The translations under genes and the position numbers were made by a program. From Tilletiaria anomala UBC 951 (lineage: Eukaryota; Basidiomycota; Exobasidiomycetes; Georgefischeriales; Tilletiariaceae), in the NCBI RefSeq assembly GCF_000711695.1, contig NW_013546986.1, positions 85,720 through 149,719 of the forward strand: 64,000 nucleotides of DNA. Direction: 5' to 3'. Each line of letters begins with the position of its first letter. Positions within the stretch are counted from its first letter, which is position 1. Shown in pieces: positions 12,077 to 24,674 of this stretch. A model generated the notes under the pieces. It made no database searches. It was not told the origin of the DNA and saw nothing but the letters and a program-made list of their open reading frames with translations.

Positions 12077-12839
12077 ACTGGTGATTCGGTGGTGATGGCT
12101 CCGTCTCGAGACTAGCGCGAAGGACCACCGCGTCAACGACTTGGGCGAAGCTTACCACGTGCTGGCAGCCGCGCCGTCAAGCTGCCTTTTTGCTGCCTCG
12201 ATTCTTGCCGAGTTCGTAGCAGGTGCGGTCCTCCGTACGGCGACCGTGCTCATGCCGCAGGCTCTGTACCCATACGGCCTGTTGCTGCAGCTTGCAAGGG
12301 AGCACGCTCCTTTAGGGATGTGAAGTTCAACTCGAAGCCTGGACGAGTCGACTTGCCTGTGGGTCGGACAACGCGGCAGAAGAAGAGAGGGAGAGAGGGG
12401 CGACGCGACGCGACAATTCCCTGCAAGTAGGGTTACGCGAAAGCGAACGCCGCGTGAGGAGAGTGCAACACCAGCAACGAGAGTGAGAGAAGCGCATGGA
12501 GACCAAATGAGATGACGACAGTGATGAGGAGAGGTGCAAATGAATCGATGGCCATCATATATCGGAATCGTGCTGATTGAAGAGTTCGTCAGAGGCAGGT
12601 CAGGCGCAGCGAGAGCGTGGCAAGTGCTCAGCTCAATTTGTCCTCATAGAGGTCACAGTCGTGCAGAGAAAAGCTCAGGATAGGAAAAGTTGAGCGGCAG
12701 CAAACAGCCATAGATGCACAGGAAATCATATCATCGCATTCTGCGTTCGCTCATTGGGGAGGGTGAAAAAATTGAAGCTTTGCAAATGAGAAACAAGTAC
12801 ACGGGAAATCAGCTGTAGCTGCAAGAAGAGAGTGACAAA
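12077..12839. promoter_or_regulatory. Divergent region HPC2 / NBS1
   Basis: 763 bp between opposite start codons. Purine-rich blocks (GAGAGAGAGG around 12388) are visible. No additional gene was recognised. Confidence 0.45.
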
Positions 12840-15800
12840 ATGTGGATCGTGACCGGGTTCGACTTCTTTGGACAACAACGTCAGTGGCCCATTGGAAATG
12901 CAATGTAAAGCAAGAGCAACGTTGCTGACGGTCCGTTTCCTTTCTAAATATCGGTTCATTCAGGTAAGGAGGGCGAGCCAGGCGCGTTCGAGGAGCGCAT
13001 CCTGCTGCCCAACAGACATTACACTCTCGGGCGCGGAAAGGACGACGGCAGCAACCATCGGCGCGAGGCGCCCGCGGAAGCCAAGGCGTTGAATTCGCAA
13101 AACCGCGCCATTTCGAAGTACGAGTGCGACTTGATCGTCGGACGCATGCCCGGAGCCACGGGCAGTCGCTTACAAATCGCTGCCGGCTCGGAAGGTGAAG
13201 GCGATGGCGGTGCCAATTCCGACGAGGACATTCCCTTTGCCATCAACGACGCCAGCCTGCCGCCGCAGTTGGAATGCAGCACGGTGCTCCGGACAAAGAA
13301 TGCCAGAGGGCTGGGTCTGCATCTTTCCGAGTGTTCCGGGACGGATCCGACGGATGATACTCTGCTCGCAAGTGTTTCTCGCTCTTCTGGTGGTCCTTCC
13401 ACTGATTCCTCTGCACATCGCCATCCTCAACGCAACGCAGAAGACGATGACGGGCTCCAAGACGGAAGGCCCCCGTCCCCTCCACCAGCAGCAGCTGGCG
13501 GCTCCGGCTCCGTGCTGCTACCAGGATTTCCGCCGATCCTCAATAGCAAATTGAAGCACCCGCCCGACGCGCCGCGCTTAACGTTCATCAAGAAGAATGT
13601 CGGCAAGAACTTTGCATTGCTCGAAGGCGAGCTGGCGAGAACAATTGGAAATGCGCTCGACCGCCCGGACACTTGGCCGCCCTTTGAGAACAGCAGCGAT
13701 GAGACGAAGAAAGTGCCGCTTAAGGTGGATATTCGGCATGGTGACATCGTGCGGATCGGGGTCAGACATGCACTGCTGTGAGTCCTTCAAGAAACAAGCA
13801 AGTCCAACTCGCGACAGCTGAGATTGATAGGATGCCTTCCCCGCCGGCCCAGCTTTCGGTGGGAGCCGATGATCTTTGGCACGCACGTCAAATTCACAGA
13901 CCCTGCACTCGGAGCGCAAGAGCAAGCCGCTCTCCGGCTCGGCCTGCGTACACTCTCGCTGCGCGGCAGAGAGTCGCCGCTCCCGCTGACGTGCTTCGTG
14001 ACCCCATCGTTAAACGTTGTCCTGCACAGCAGCACGTCGCTGCCGTCAACTTTCAAGCATGCCATGTACCTCTCCATCCCCATCGTGCGATCCTCGTACC
14101 TCACCGCGTGCATGCAGTTGCTTGAGTCGCGTGACGCCGCGCCTAACACGCCATGGACTGGCTGGCCGTTGCACGAATCGTACACGCCCACACCGCCCAC
14201 GCCGCACGAGCAGAACATGGAAGCACTGCTCCCGCTCGAAGGCGATGCGCCGGAGGAGCTGTCGGACCGGACAATACGCAAGCTTGCTACGTACCTCGGT
14301 ATCCTCGATTGGAAGGAGCAGCAGCAGCAGGCTTCCGGTTGCGATGTCGATCATGTCAGCGATTGCCCCAAAGCTGCACAGCTCCGGCACTGCGTGCGGC
14401 AGAAGCTGCACTTGCTATGCATGGGCCATGCGAATGTCGAGAGACTCAAGGGCCTGACGGTCCTCTACGCTATGACCGCAACCGATGACGAGATTGATGC
14501 CGAGGTCAGTGATGGGACGAAGCTATTCAGGCGTATTGGCCCCGTGTATAATGCACAAGCATGCTGACCCAAAGTTTGACATCTTGAAGATTGGACATGT
14601 CGAACTCACGACGCTGCGCCTGATGGGCGCCGTCTTGCACATCAAGCTCTTCCGACCAGGATTTATGCGGAGCGAGATGGATGCCGCTATCCAAGAGATC
14701 AGCGCTGGCGCACTAAAGCGTTACATGCCATACACTCCAAGCGCTCGCGGCGACTCGAAGTCGTGGATCCCGGACAATGGCATCCTACTCGTGCTCAATG
14801 CCAAGATGAGCGAGATGGACCAGATGTGCGCGGCCGCAGCCGCGGATGCGTGCGTTCTATCGTTGACGCTCCTCAATCCCGTGGTATTGCCGCTGATTCA
14901 TCATCTCACGTCTTCATCTGTGTCTTTTCCACTCGTTTGCTTGGCGCCGACAGGTCCAACATCCGAATGTACGCACCATACTTTCCGGCAGGAAGGCTCA
15001 GCGTGCTGCTCTACAGCGCTGGTATTGTCCGCAACAACATCGTGCTCGGCATGTCAGCGCGGGAAATCTTCACCCTGGACACTCCAACAAGCGCGGCTTC
15101 TCATCTAGCAGCAGCAGCAGCTGTCCCAGACTCGACAACAGCAACAGGCGCAAGGGGAAGCACGAGGAGTGACTGTGACAAGGCGCCATCACGAGCGGAG
15201 CCAGATCCGCGCTCGAGCGCGAGTCCTGCACCGGATGGACTGGCAAAAGAAGATGCGCCCAGTATGGCCGCTGCACCGCCCTCATCTACCAAACCGGTTG
15301 CAAGAAGGGTAAGTGCTCGACGTATCGGATTGCTTCTGAGGCTGGCAGCATCATTATTTGCCTTGCAAGACCCGCAGCTGAGGCTCATGTTGCTATTGCT
15401 GCTTTCATTCTGCAGAGGCTGTTGCGGACAGGAACAGCTAGTTCTACTGCATCGAAATACAATGAGCCGGCATTTTCTATGGTCGACTCGCAAGACCCTC
15501 CAAGTAATCAGCAAGCCTCCACTTCACGCTACGGCGCAGCGCATATGTCTTCTACCTCCGCCGCACGAGAGACAGGACCGGGTGCAAGCGTGCATACAGC
15601 AGCTGTGTCCGCATCCGCACCTACCGCAGCACATTCACGCGCGGCTAGCGGCCTTCGCCGCCGCCTTATCACCGGCTCAGCAGCGCAGCAGCGCATCGCT
15701 CAAGCCGCTGGCAACTCCAGCGGCACCGCATCACAGCGTGTGTCAGTCATTGACGAAGAAAATGAGCCGCGAAGTCGCAAATTCAGGCGGCAGCTCGAAG

Positions 15801-17204
15801 CCGAGTCGCGCGGGGATACGCTCGCGATGGACTTGGTGAGCAACGATGGCGCGCAACAAAAGCAGACTCACGGCGTGCGTGCGTCGCACACGTCTTGTCA
15901 GCGCCAGCAAATCGGACAGGACGACAGCGTGCCATGTGCGCAGCGCCGCACCCTCGTTCTTGCCACGGACCGGCAGGCAGCGCTGACAGACAGAGAACAG
16001 GCTAGCGCCGAAGATGGACATGCGGGCGTCCAGCAGTCGCGGCAGAGCAAGGCGCAATTCTCGAAGGCCATCGAAGCTGCTAGAAAAGAAGTGGTCGAAC
16101 AGACCTCAGCCTTCGACATGGAGATCATCACTGGCGTCACCAAGACGCAAGGCGGCAGGGGTACTCTTACAAAGTCACGCATCGTAAAAAAGAAGCAGGA
16201 GCAACACGTTAATACTGGGATCGACGAGCTCGAGATTGATTTGCAGGCATGGCGTGCGTTGGATCCTGAGACACTCAGGAATGAGCCCAAAGACAGCTGG
16301 GTGCAAGTCACCCAGATCCCAATGATTCGCACGGATCGTCGCCGCTCGCAACGGCCGCTTACTGCACGGTACGATCCCAGTATCCCAGACTTCAAGAAGT
16401 TCAGAAGAGTAAGCCTTGTCTGAGCTAGTGTCCACAAAGAACAGCAAAAGACGCTGACTGGCCCTGTGATTGACTCAGATATCAACCCAACAATACCGAC
16501 GCCCGCCGGTTGCTCTGGAACTTCCAGAGGCGAATGACTATGGTTTGGGAGAAGGTGAGTACAAGGCACACCCAGGTACTTTGGTACAGCCACTCGCGAA
16601 CTGACGGCATGTCCTTGTCCTAGCTTACTACAGACGCGCCGAGCCTACTGGTGGTGACTTTCAGATGACGGCTGAGTCTGGCACGCAGGGACGAGGGGCC
16701 TCCGCCATGCAGAAGCAGAACCCCAAAGGTCGTCTGGTCCTCAATGATTCCGAATCAGGTAGCGATACCGAAATGGCGCCTCCGCCTCCCTCGTGCAAGC
16801 GCGGCGAAGTAGCTAGTATCACAAAATCGCCGGCTGAATTGGCTGCCACCAAGCGGCAGTGCTTAGGATCTGTTTTGTCGAACGACACGGACGGTGACAA
16901 TACTTCGACATGCAGCAGGTCCCTCGCGCCAGCACGTGTAGAAGACGCGGTCGGGCTTGGCGCATGCGGAGGCAGCAACAATGGTAAAAGCACGCTGAGG
17001 GGTCAGTCAGTCAGTGAAACGATGGAGAGTGCAAGGTCCTCGGCCAGCTGCGGCATCATAAGACGTCATGCTGCTGCCGCTAGCGCAATCAACGCAATCG
17101 ATTCCGATTCTGATGGTGAAACATTCAAGTTCTCTACGACCAGATCCAGGATCAGACCTGGCGCAACTGGATCAAGCTCCAGAACTAGGGCCGGAAGGCG
17201 TTGA
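12840..17204 (+). CDS. NBS1: NBS1/nibrin homologue (Mre11-Rad50-Nbs1 complex)
   Basis: Regulatory subunit of the MRN double-strand-break complex. Exons join(12840..12879, 12964..13777, 13853..14504, 14575..14849, 14954..15308, 15416..16408, 16479..16554, 16624..17204), 1261 aa; every junction keeps phase. The start MWIVTGFDFFGQQR recalls the MW start of animal nibrin. An FHA domain occupies about residues 15-300 with a large insert: HYTLGRGKDD, NRAISKYECDL, RHGDIVRIG. BRCT-like sequence follows (~300-610). The ~400-residue tail is disordered and contains PDFKKFRR and DYGLGEAYYRR, corresponding to the Mre11-binding KFKK-type motif. Intron 3 is read with an AAG acceptor (14574); CAAG at 14559 would also keep frame, so five residues there are uncertain. 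The gene is convergent with the SYCP2/Red1-like gene (117 bp between stops). Confidence 0.78.
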
Positions 17205-17321
17205 ACTTAATTTAGGATTTCGCTGGCTCACTGCGCTGTATTTTTTACACAGTTTGTAACATTCGTTGTGATCGAGTTCCGCATCGCCCGCCCAACGAAG
17301 ACGGTCATGAGAAGGACCATC

Positions 17322-20300
17322 TCAGAACAGTGTTGCGGGAAGCTGTGCACGCTTAATACCTGTCAATTTTTCGATTTGATCGGAGGCGTCCAGCAATGGC
17401 TGAGGGCTCAGCGTAGCCTCTTGATGTGTAATGATGCTATCCGCGAGCTGAGCTAGGTCTCTCACGGATTCGAGTAAGCCGGCACTAAGGCAGAAGGTCA
17501 GGATGAAATGTTAAAGTCACTTGGCTAGCGCCGGCTCCTTGCTGACGGCCTCGCACTCACCACCAGAAGACCTCCCTGTGAGCAGACTTGCATGCATTTC
17601 TAAGCAAAGCTTTGCTTCGGAAGCGGGCCTCGTTCGCCTTATCATGCAGCTTCGCTGTGAGTTGCTCCATCATGAGCTGCAAGAGAGAAGTGTTCTATCA
17701 GCCCGCATTCGCCACTCGGGATCCAGCGTTGCTCTAACACTCACGAGTATAAGCTGGTTCATTTTGTCCTGCAGTTCTCTTAACGTTGGTAGATTGGAGC
17801 TTGCGGTGTCAACGGTGTCCTTGCCAGCGGCTAGGAGTTTGTGGAACTTCCTGCGGCGAGCCCGAGCCGTAACCAAGGCTGCTGAAATGCTTGTGTCCAG
17901 TTCTTCTGGCGCTTCGGAGTTAGCCGGATGACCATGCGAGCGACGAGTTGGAGGACCACCGGGCGAGCGCATCCGCCTAGGAGAAGTGAATTGCACTGGC
18001 ACGTGAAGCGACATCGGAGCATCAGGCAACATATGTACAGCATCGTTGGCTCGCTTCAGCTCGTGATCACTTGCCGCGCTAGTGTCGACTTGGATTCTGC
18101 CAGCGCAGGCAGCCCTCACGGAGTCCACAATTGGAGTCTTTTCGTGGTGTGAAGCGGCCGAAGTGATATTGAGACCACTGTCGCTACCAATGCCCGCTTT
18201 GCTCCCAAGCAGCTTGTTCTGGGAAATGTCGTCCAGTTGCGCTCGGATTGTGGATGAAGTTCTCGTATGTAGGTCACCGACAGCCGACACCTCACTATGC
18301 AATGAAGGAGATACCTCGTCTGCAACAGCGTGAACGGCTGGGATGCGTGACGTTGTGGTAACAGACGGAAGGCTGCTTGAATCACGCTTTCGAGCCGCAT
18401 GTGCGGGAAATAGAGCCTTCCTTTCGACCATTTCCTGAGTGCTCTTGGTGAGAGTGACGGCCAGCTGCTGATGTTGCTCACTTTCAACAAAAACTTGCTG
18501 AGAATGCTGAATCGAAGGAGGAAGTTCTACACCGGAACGGAGCGCCTCTTGTTCATCTTCAACCTGGCTGTTCTCTACTATCTCTTCTTCTTCGTCCCTT
18601 GGCGCCGCGCGCGAAGTCTCACTCTTCCATTTATCTTCAAAGGGTTCCCCGGCAGTGCCCATCTCAGGTATGTGGCTAAAGCGTGTTCGTTGGAGAGCTT
18701 GATGTGTTGCGGTCATCCACGAAGCTGTGACATTTTTGAACCCTTTCTTGGACGCCTTTTGCGTGTCGCTAGTGATACTGTCTCTTTCACGCGGCTGAGG
18801 CTCTGGCGGGGACTTCTGCGGTTCTGCAAGCAGCTCAAGTGTCACAGAGCCGGCAAGATCGCCCTTCTCTTCCTCCACATTGGGGTTGCTCGGCACAACT
18901 CCTCGCAGGGGATCGAAGGCACCAGATTTGTCGGGCTTGGCGTCGAAGGTTGAGCCTCTGGGGGACGAACCCGTACTAGTCCGAGCATCTCCTCTCGCTT
19001 GCGTGTTGTCGGCGCGAGGAAGTTCGGCATCTCGCTGTAGCTGAGCAGTGCTCACTCTAGTTGTAGTGATCTTATGTGGTTCTCTTGCCTCCCAACCATT
19101 CTTGCGCTTCATGCTAAACTGCGTCGACTTTGTAGCGCTTACTCGTGGCTCGTCACACGCCTTCGCCTTTTTTGAAGACATCTTCTTGCTGCCGACTTTT
19201 GCTTTTCTTTTCCTCGAAGTAGCAGTTGGCAAGTCTTCATGGTCAACGTCGTCCTCATCCTCCTTATCCGATGAACAGTCCACTCTTTTATCCCGAGCTG
19301 AGGCTTGATGCGACCGCCTGTGTGAACGTTCGAAAGTGTTTCTAACCTGTATGCGTGGTGCTGTAGCTTCTTTGAGGGATGGCTGCCTCGTCAGCGTCTG
19401 TTCAAGTACAGTCTCTTTCTTAGCTTCGGGAGTTGTTTTCGCTTCGGATTCTTCACTGTTGGTAACAGCATCGGCTGCTTTGCGATTTCGCATGCCCATG
19501 AGCATTTCTTTCGCCGGCTGTTGAATTTCGTGAGCTGATGCAGTGCTTAAGGAGGAACTGGAGTTGTCGTGAAAAGGCTCGTCATTAGCGCTGCCTCTCG
19601 TAGACAGGGTTGCATTCATCGGCTCGGTAGCTGTGTTTCGACTCCTAGCTGCTTCTGTAGACTCCTTGACCCCATGCTTGCGAGCCACACGCCGGCTGCG
19701 GCGCACAGGATCCGATGGAGGGGCAGGCCGTTTGACCGCCTTGTTCTGTCCTTTGATTGGTACTGAGGGGTCATTCTTCGCGGTCGGAATGTTTCGAACC
19801 GTCGCAGAAGTTTGCGAGGCGGTTTTGCCGGGCTTTGCTTGCAGATATTTTTCCGGGCCTTGATGAATTTTCTCAACTGAATCACAGTCTTTACCAATGT
19901 CGCCAGCATGAGTGCCTTTTTCTCCGTCGTCTTGTGGCCAGAAGCTCTCCATTTCGCACAGAGGATCAGCTGCGGCCAGCTCAGATAGGGTCGCGTTCTT
20001 TGAATGTGATTGACTGGCTTTGGGCGCACCATCAGCTGGTGCTTGGGCTGCATCGCAAAGCTGCCTCTCCGATCTCAAGGTCTCGTCGTTCATTTGTGAC
20101 AGGTGCTGCATCTTTTGAGTGCGCCTCTGGATCTGGCTCGGGCACGAGGCGTGCGACACCGGCGGTGAAGCTGTGATGTTGGCGCTCTCAAGAGCTTCAT
20201 GTTGTTGAGCGGATCCTTCGCCATTCATGGGTAAAATAACAGAGCAATCGCCCCGGTCCGAAACATCGATGCTAGGAGCGATGGCGCCCTTGCGCTTGCG

Positions 20301-22216
20301 CAAAGCTGGCGGCTGCTTTGTGAGTTTGGATAGCAAATCGGTAGGCAGATGCGTCGGTCTTGCAGTCCTCTGCACTACTTTGTCCTGTTGGTTGCAACGG
20401 GTAAGGGCAAAGCCAAGCTTACGGCGATCCTCTTTACTTTTCACGGTGAGCTCAATTGCAGGACCCAGCTTTCTGACGATCTGACTTTCGAACCACGGCT
20501 GCATCCGAGTCTTTGGGCTGCATTTGATGCGCACCACCTCTCGCTGCCCGTCAGCGCCTAATTCAATCGCGTCGATGTTCTTCCATTCCATGGAGAGAAT
20601 AGAAAGCTTTCCTTGCAGGATGATGCTCAGCTCCAGCCCAACATGCTGAATCCATAGTATCATTGGCGGTCCGTGGCTGCTGAGTGGCTTCTCTTGTTGT
20701 TGGTGTCGCACTTGCAAGACTGTCACAGGCACTGGACGTCTGCTGGAGATCGCCTCGAGGCTGGTGCTCAGATCGAGGACTGCCGGTGCCAGCTGGCTTG
20801 CAGCGCTCCTTTCGATTCCCAAGACCGCCTGAATGCAAGCACGCTTCATCTGCTCTTTCGTATTGTGGCTGATAGCTGCAAAGTTGTCCCATACTTCGTT
20901 CACATTGCCCGTTGCGATGATGTCGTCAGCTGCGGCTTGCATGATCCCTTGGAAGAACCCCAGCGTGAATGTAAAGGTCGGTTGCGACAAGAAGGAGAAC
21001 ATATCTTCGTAGAAGCAACGAATCATCCGTTCGCTACCGTGCTCTGGGCGCAATAGGTGGCAGATCCAAAGAAGGTCTTGCATGCCGCGAAGGCCATGAG
21101 ATGAAGCCAATACTCTCCCCAAGGCATCGCTGTCGAAAGAGAATATAGATGTTGTCAGCGCAAGGGAAGCGTAAGAACGAGGCGCGAAAGGGAACACACA
21201 TTCGTATTCCAGATCTGATTCTGTCACAAAGGCTCTTGCTGCCATAGGTGTCCGCCAGGTCTGCAAGAGCCATGCAGCACTGTGACGTCACAAGCCCATG
21301 GTTCAGTCGGTGCTATTGTCGCGGATGAGGCCAGCCACTCACGCTGGAAATGCTCTTCGTCGGGATAAGCCAAGGGTATTCGGAAGCGATGACAAAGATG
21401 TTTACGAGCAGCGGGACGTAAGTTTCGAGCAATATGTCGCGATCTGTGCACACCGAAAATCTCGTCAGAAAGTGGAGCAACCGTCACAGTGCGCATACAG
21501 CCAGCCTCATCTGAAGTGAGTTGGCGATCCAAGCTCACACTTCGTCCGATGGGCTTGATTTTTCTCTTGCAAGGTATCCAGGGCATCTAGAGCGAGGTTA
21601 ATGAGCACGCGGACCAGCCGATGCCACCTTTGGCACTCGCTCTGCTCTGAAGCGTCGTCAATATGAGGGCGGGTGTTAGTCGCGATACTGCTAGCATGAT
21701 ACAGGACGGTTAGTATTGAACACCCCAGGGCACAGACAGACGGCAAAGGCATATAAATGCTTACTTCCGCATTATCGGCTTCAGATTAGTGACTGAGGAT
21801 GGTCTGTCGGCATGCGTGCCCCGATTCTGAAGGCCAAAGTCCGCGTGTGCGCCATCTTCTTTCGCGTATAGCTCATAAGCGATCTTGACGCGTTGCTTGA
21901 GCACAAGCTCTGCCAGCTTGACAATCAGCGGGACGTAAGTACCAAAGTCATTCACTAAGGCTCTCGTGTAGGAAAGCTCCGAAGGATCGTCGTCATATGC
22001 AGATAGCAGAGCCGCTAACTCTGCAAGAGCTGTTTGGCGCTTCACGGAGAGCTGATAGACGCGCACTCAGCATGCATGTTTTCGGGATCTACACCTGCAA
22101 TGAACACCTACCAGTGCTTTGCAGCTCTGAGAGACTTCAGCGTGAGTGCCACCTCGATGGTGCGGTATTTTGTCCATGAGCTCCTGCAAGGGCGTTGTCG
22201 AAGGCATCTTGTGCAT
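17322..22216 (-). CDS. SYCP2/Red1-like meiotic chromosome axis protein (putative)
   Basis: Exons complement(join(17322..17484, 17561..17676, 17745..21129, 21200..21279, 21343..21443, 21539..21690, 21765..22051, 22112..22216)), 1462 aa, eight exons, all in phase. Residues 1-~350 are helical and ARM-like (LAELAALLSAY, LVNDFGTYVPLIVKLAELVL, YVPLLVNIFVIASEYPWL, GMQDLLWICHLLRPEHG). Residues ~400-495 read as a beta-rich PH/Spt16-middle-like unit (PPMILWIQHVGLELSIILQG ... RRKLGFALTRC). Then come ~850 disordered residues rich in Ser, Lys and Arg. The last ~95 residues are a predicted coiled coil (LRELQDKMNQLIL, LMMEQLTAKLHDKANEARF, GLLESVRDLAQLADSI). ARM-like domain, Spt16-like domain, disorder and C-terminal coiled coil is the known order in mammalian SYCP2 and related fungal/plant axis cores. 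The assignment is architectural, not by motif identity; another ARM-repeat scaffold is possible. Confidence 0.55.
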
Positions 22217-22939
22217 GACAGTGATCGCGAGGTTAATATATGCGCTGCTTCATGTGTTCAGCTGCAATAAAGAGAGAGTTGGGAGGCGTCCCAACCGAGT
22301 GAGAGACTTTTCTGAGCTGAAAGAGGCCAAGGGATCTTAGCTTGATCAATTGATCGCACGATAGGGAAGCCGCTCCAGCTATGGTGACCTTGGTACGGGG
22401 GTCGGTAGCCACCAGGCACACTTATGCGCACATACTATCTGGGCCTGTTCGCGGCAACGCAGTAATGCGGCTGATCGGCTTGCACAACCCCCCAAAACAC
22501 ACTGTCTCCGTCGTGATCACGGAAGCACCGGTGATTGAGGTAGAGGAGACCAGGGTTCACTTAGTGATTCATTGATGTGAATGGAGGAGTGCTCAGCCTT
22601 GCTCTTGCTCGAAATGTTCAAGGCGCAAGACTAAATCGCTTCGACTGCCTCTTGTCTCGACTCAATTAAGACTGCCCTATAGTGCCGGGTGGCCCGTGCT
22701 CATTCACCTGAGACATCCTCGTCATCTCCTTGGCCCTCTAGCTTTTTCTCCATAGCGCTGATGCTACCAAATGGAATCGTCTTCATCGCTCAAACAGTCC
22801 TTCACCAGCTCGTCTTCATCCTCATCCGAAAGTCTGAAGGATAGCGAAGTCAAAGGATTGCTTTCCAAGCCTCTTTTGAAAACACTGAGTGAACCGCCAT
22901 TGATGCGGCCTCCACCACCTCTTCGACTCCGAAAACAAC
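22217..22939. promoter_or_regulatory. Divergent region SYCP2-like / DCP1, with overlapping uORF
   Basis: 723 bp between opposite start codons. On the plus strand an ATG at 22771 opens a 76-codon Ser-rich frame that ends at 23001, so it overlaps the DCP1 start out of frame; it could act as a uORF if transcription starts upstream. No other gene was recognised. Confidence 0.4.
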
Positions 22940-24548
22940 ATGGATGGATCACAGGACGCCGCCAGGCGCGACTTCAATATGCGAGTTCTCAAGCGACATG
23001 ACAGTAGTATTGAGAAGATCATCTGCTCTGCGTCCTTTGTTGTGCTGTACTCGCACCAGGAGCAATGGGTGAGGATGCATTCATGAGTCAAGCTAATGAT
23101 GGACCTGAGGCTGATCTGATGTCTCGGGGAACTTAGACCAAGACTGGTATTGAAGGTCCCATGTTCATCTATCAGCGGTGAGCGTTCTTCACGAAGAATC
23201 TGTGCTTCCCGATCTTGATCCGCTGAGCACTATTTCCACATGGGTTATGCGTTACGGTAAAAAGAGTACAGTCCCCCCACTATGGCTTCTTCATCATGAA
23301 CCGAAACGGAGTCGAAAACTTTAGCGCCAGCATTACACCGCAAGACGACCTCGAGCTCACGCCAGAATTCATCATTTACCATCCTGGCTCTCCTCAAAAG
23401 CAGTCAAGTGACGATGACAGCGAAGGTTCGTGGCTGGAGCTCATACACCTGACGTATTGAAGATTCTGGATCCTGACCAGTGTTGCTTGATCAGAAGGAG
23501 ATGATACGTATGGCATCTGGATTTTCGAAGCCGCTCAACGAGAGTTGATCGGAAAGGAACTGATCCGGTGAGATGGATGTGCCCTCGCCTTAGCTTCGCT
23601 GCTGTTCTGACCACGGTGCACTTGATGCCGAGCAGACTGCACGCAGCGCCGAATTCTGCTGTGCCTGCTTCTAAACCGAACGAAGCCAAATCTGTTGGGC
23701 AAAATATCACTCTCGACGCACTTTTTGGTTCAGCAGCGCAGCCGCCCAATGATACGCCGGGTGCCACGTCGTCTCCGCCTGCAACCAAGCAAGGTGAACC
23801 ACCTTCACAAGCTACCGGCCTTTCATTGATGGATCAAATCTTTCAAGGCGCCAACGCATTGACACTGCCTGCGCTGCCAGCTTCACATGCGCTACGGAAC
23901 GGCGGCGTAGCGACGATACGAACTCCTATGATGGCACATGCTTCTGCTGGCCCGCCATCTGCAGCTCCGGCCGGACAGTTGCCATCTGCTCCAAATGGTG
24001 GGACGGCACCGCCAAATGGGTTGTCTCCTGAACAGCAAAATGGCACTTCTGTCGGAGTAACGAACCTGCAAGATTCTGGAGCGAACCAAGGCATTGGAAT
24101 CGCAGCGGACCTGATGGCCATGCTTGGAATCAAGACATCATCTGCCCACATGTCTTCGTCATCTCCCTCGACACCCAGCGGCGGGACCGCGCCGGTCGTA
24201 ACCAATGGACAACATCAGAAGCCATCGAGCAGGCTTACTGCAGCTGCTGAGCCGCTCGATAACGAGTCCACTCGATTATCGCCAGGCCAGACCACATCAG
24301 TGCCGCAGAAGGCAGGTCCCGTCGCCGCCGCATCCTCGGCAGCATCACGAGACGCTGTCGCACCTCTTTCGTCTCGAACTGCCGGTGGCATCATCGGCAT
24401 GGCTCTGAGAGATCCGGTCCTGGCAATCAACGGCCCGGGTGCCGAACCTCTGAGCAAGCGCGACTTTGTTCGAGAGCTGCTCTCCTTGATTCACACCGAC
24501 CGTAGCTTCGTGGACACTCTTTACGCCGACTATATTGCAAGATGTTGA
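22940..24548 (+). CDS. DCP1: mRNA-decapping enzyme subunit 1
   Basis: Activator of the Dcp2 decapping enzyme, acting in P-bodies in 5'-3' mRNA decay. Exons join(22940..23068, 23137..23177, 23265..23425, 23495..23567, 23636..24548), 438 aa. The N-terminal ~170 residues are a complete EVH1-like Dcp1 fold: VLKRHDSSIEKIICSASFVV, TKTGIEGPMFIYQR, YGFFIMNRNGVENFSASITP, DDLELTPEFIIYHPG and YGIWIFEAAQRELIG. The C-terminal ~270 residues are a Pro/Ser/Ala-rich linker. They contain LDALFGSA and a final block RDFVRELLSLIHTDRSFVDTLYADYI that matches the C-terminal trimerisation helix of Dcp1 proteins. Intron 2 must use an AAG acceptor (23264) to keep frame. It is convergent with the GATA gene. Confidence 0.92.
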
Positions 24549-24674
24549 TCTGATGCAATGCAAGAGCACGCACTAATGAGCAAGAATGTCAAGAACAGCA
24601 ATGTAGCGATCTACGCCGCAATATGTATTTTTGGTGTATCATGAAAGATACGGCAATGACTGAACACAACACCA

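Noticed and set aside
21445-21530. Exon of the SYCP2-like gene read in the frame MRTVTVAPLSDEIF
   Set aside because: A CACAG acceptor at 21444 gives the strongly hydrophobic helical segment LLETYVPLLVNIFVIAS in phase, which fits the ARM-like domain better.
12840-22216. Functional gene cluster of chromosome-biology genes
   Set aside because: Proximity of CSM1-like, HPC2, NBS1 and SYCP2-like genes is suggestive, but no shared promoter motif was seen and the genes are interspersed with metabolic ones.
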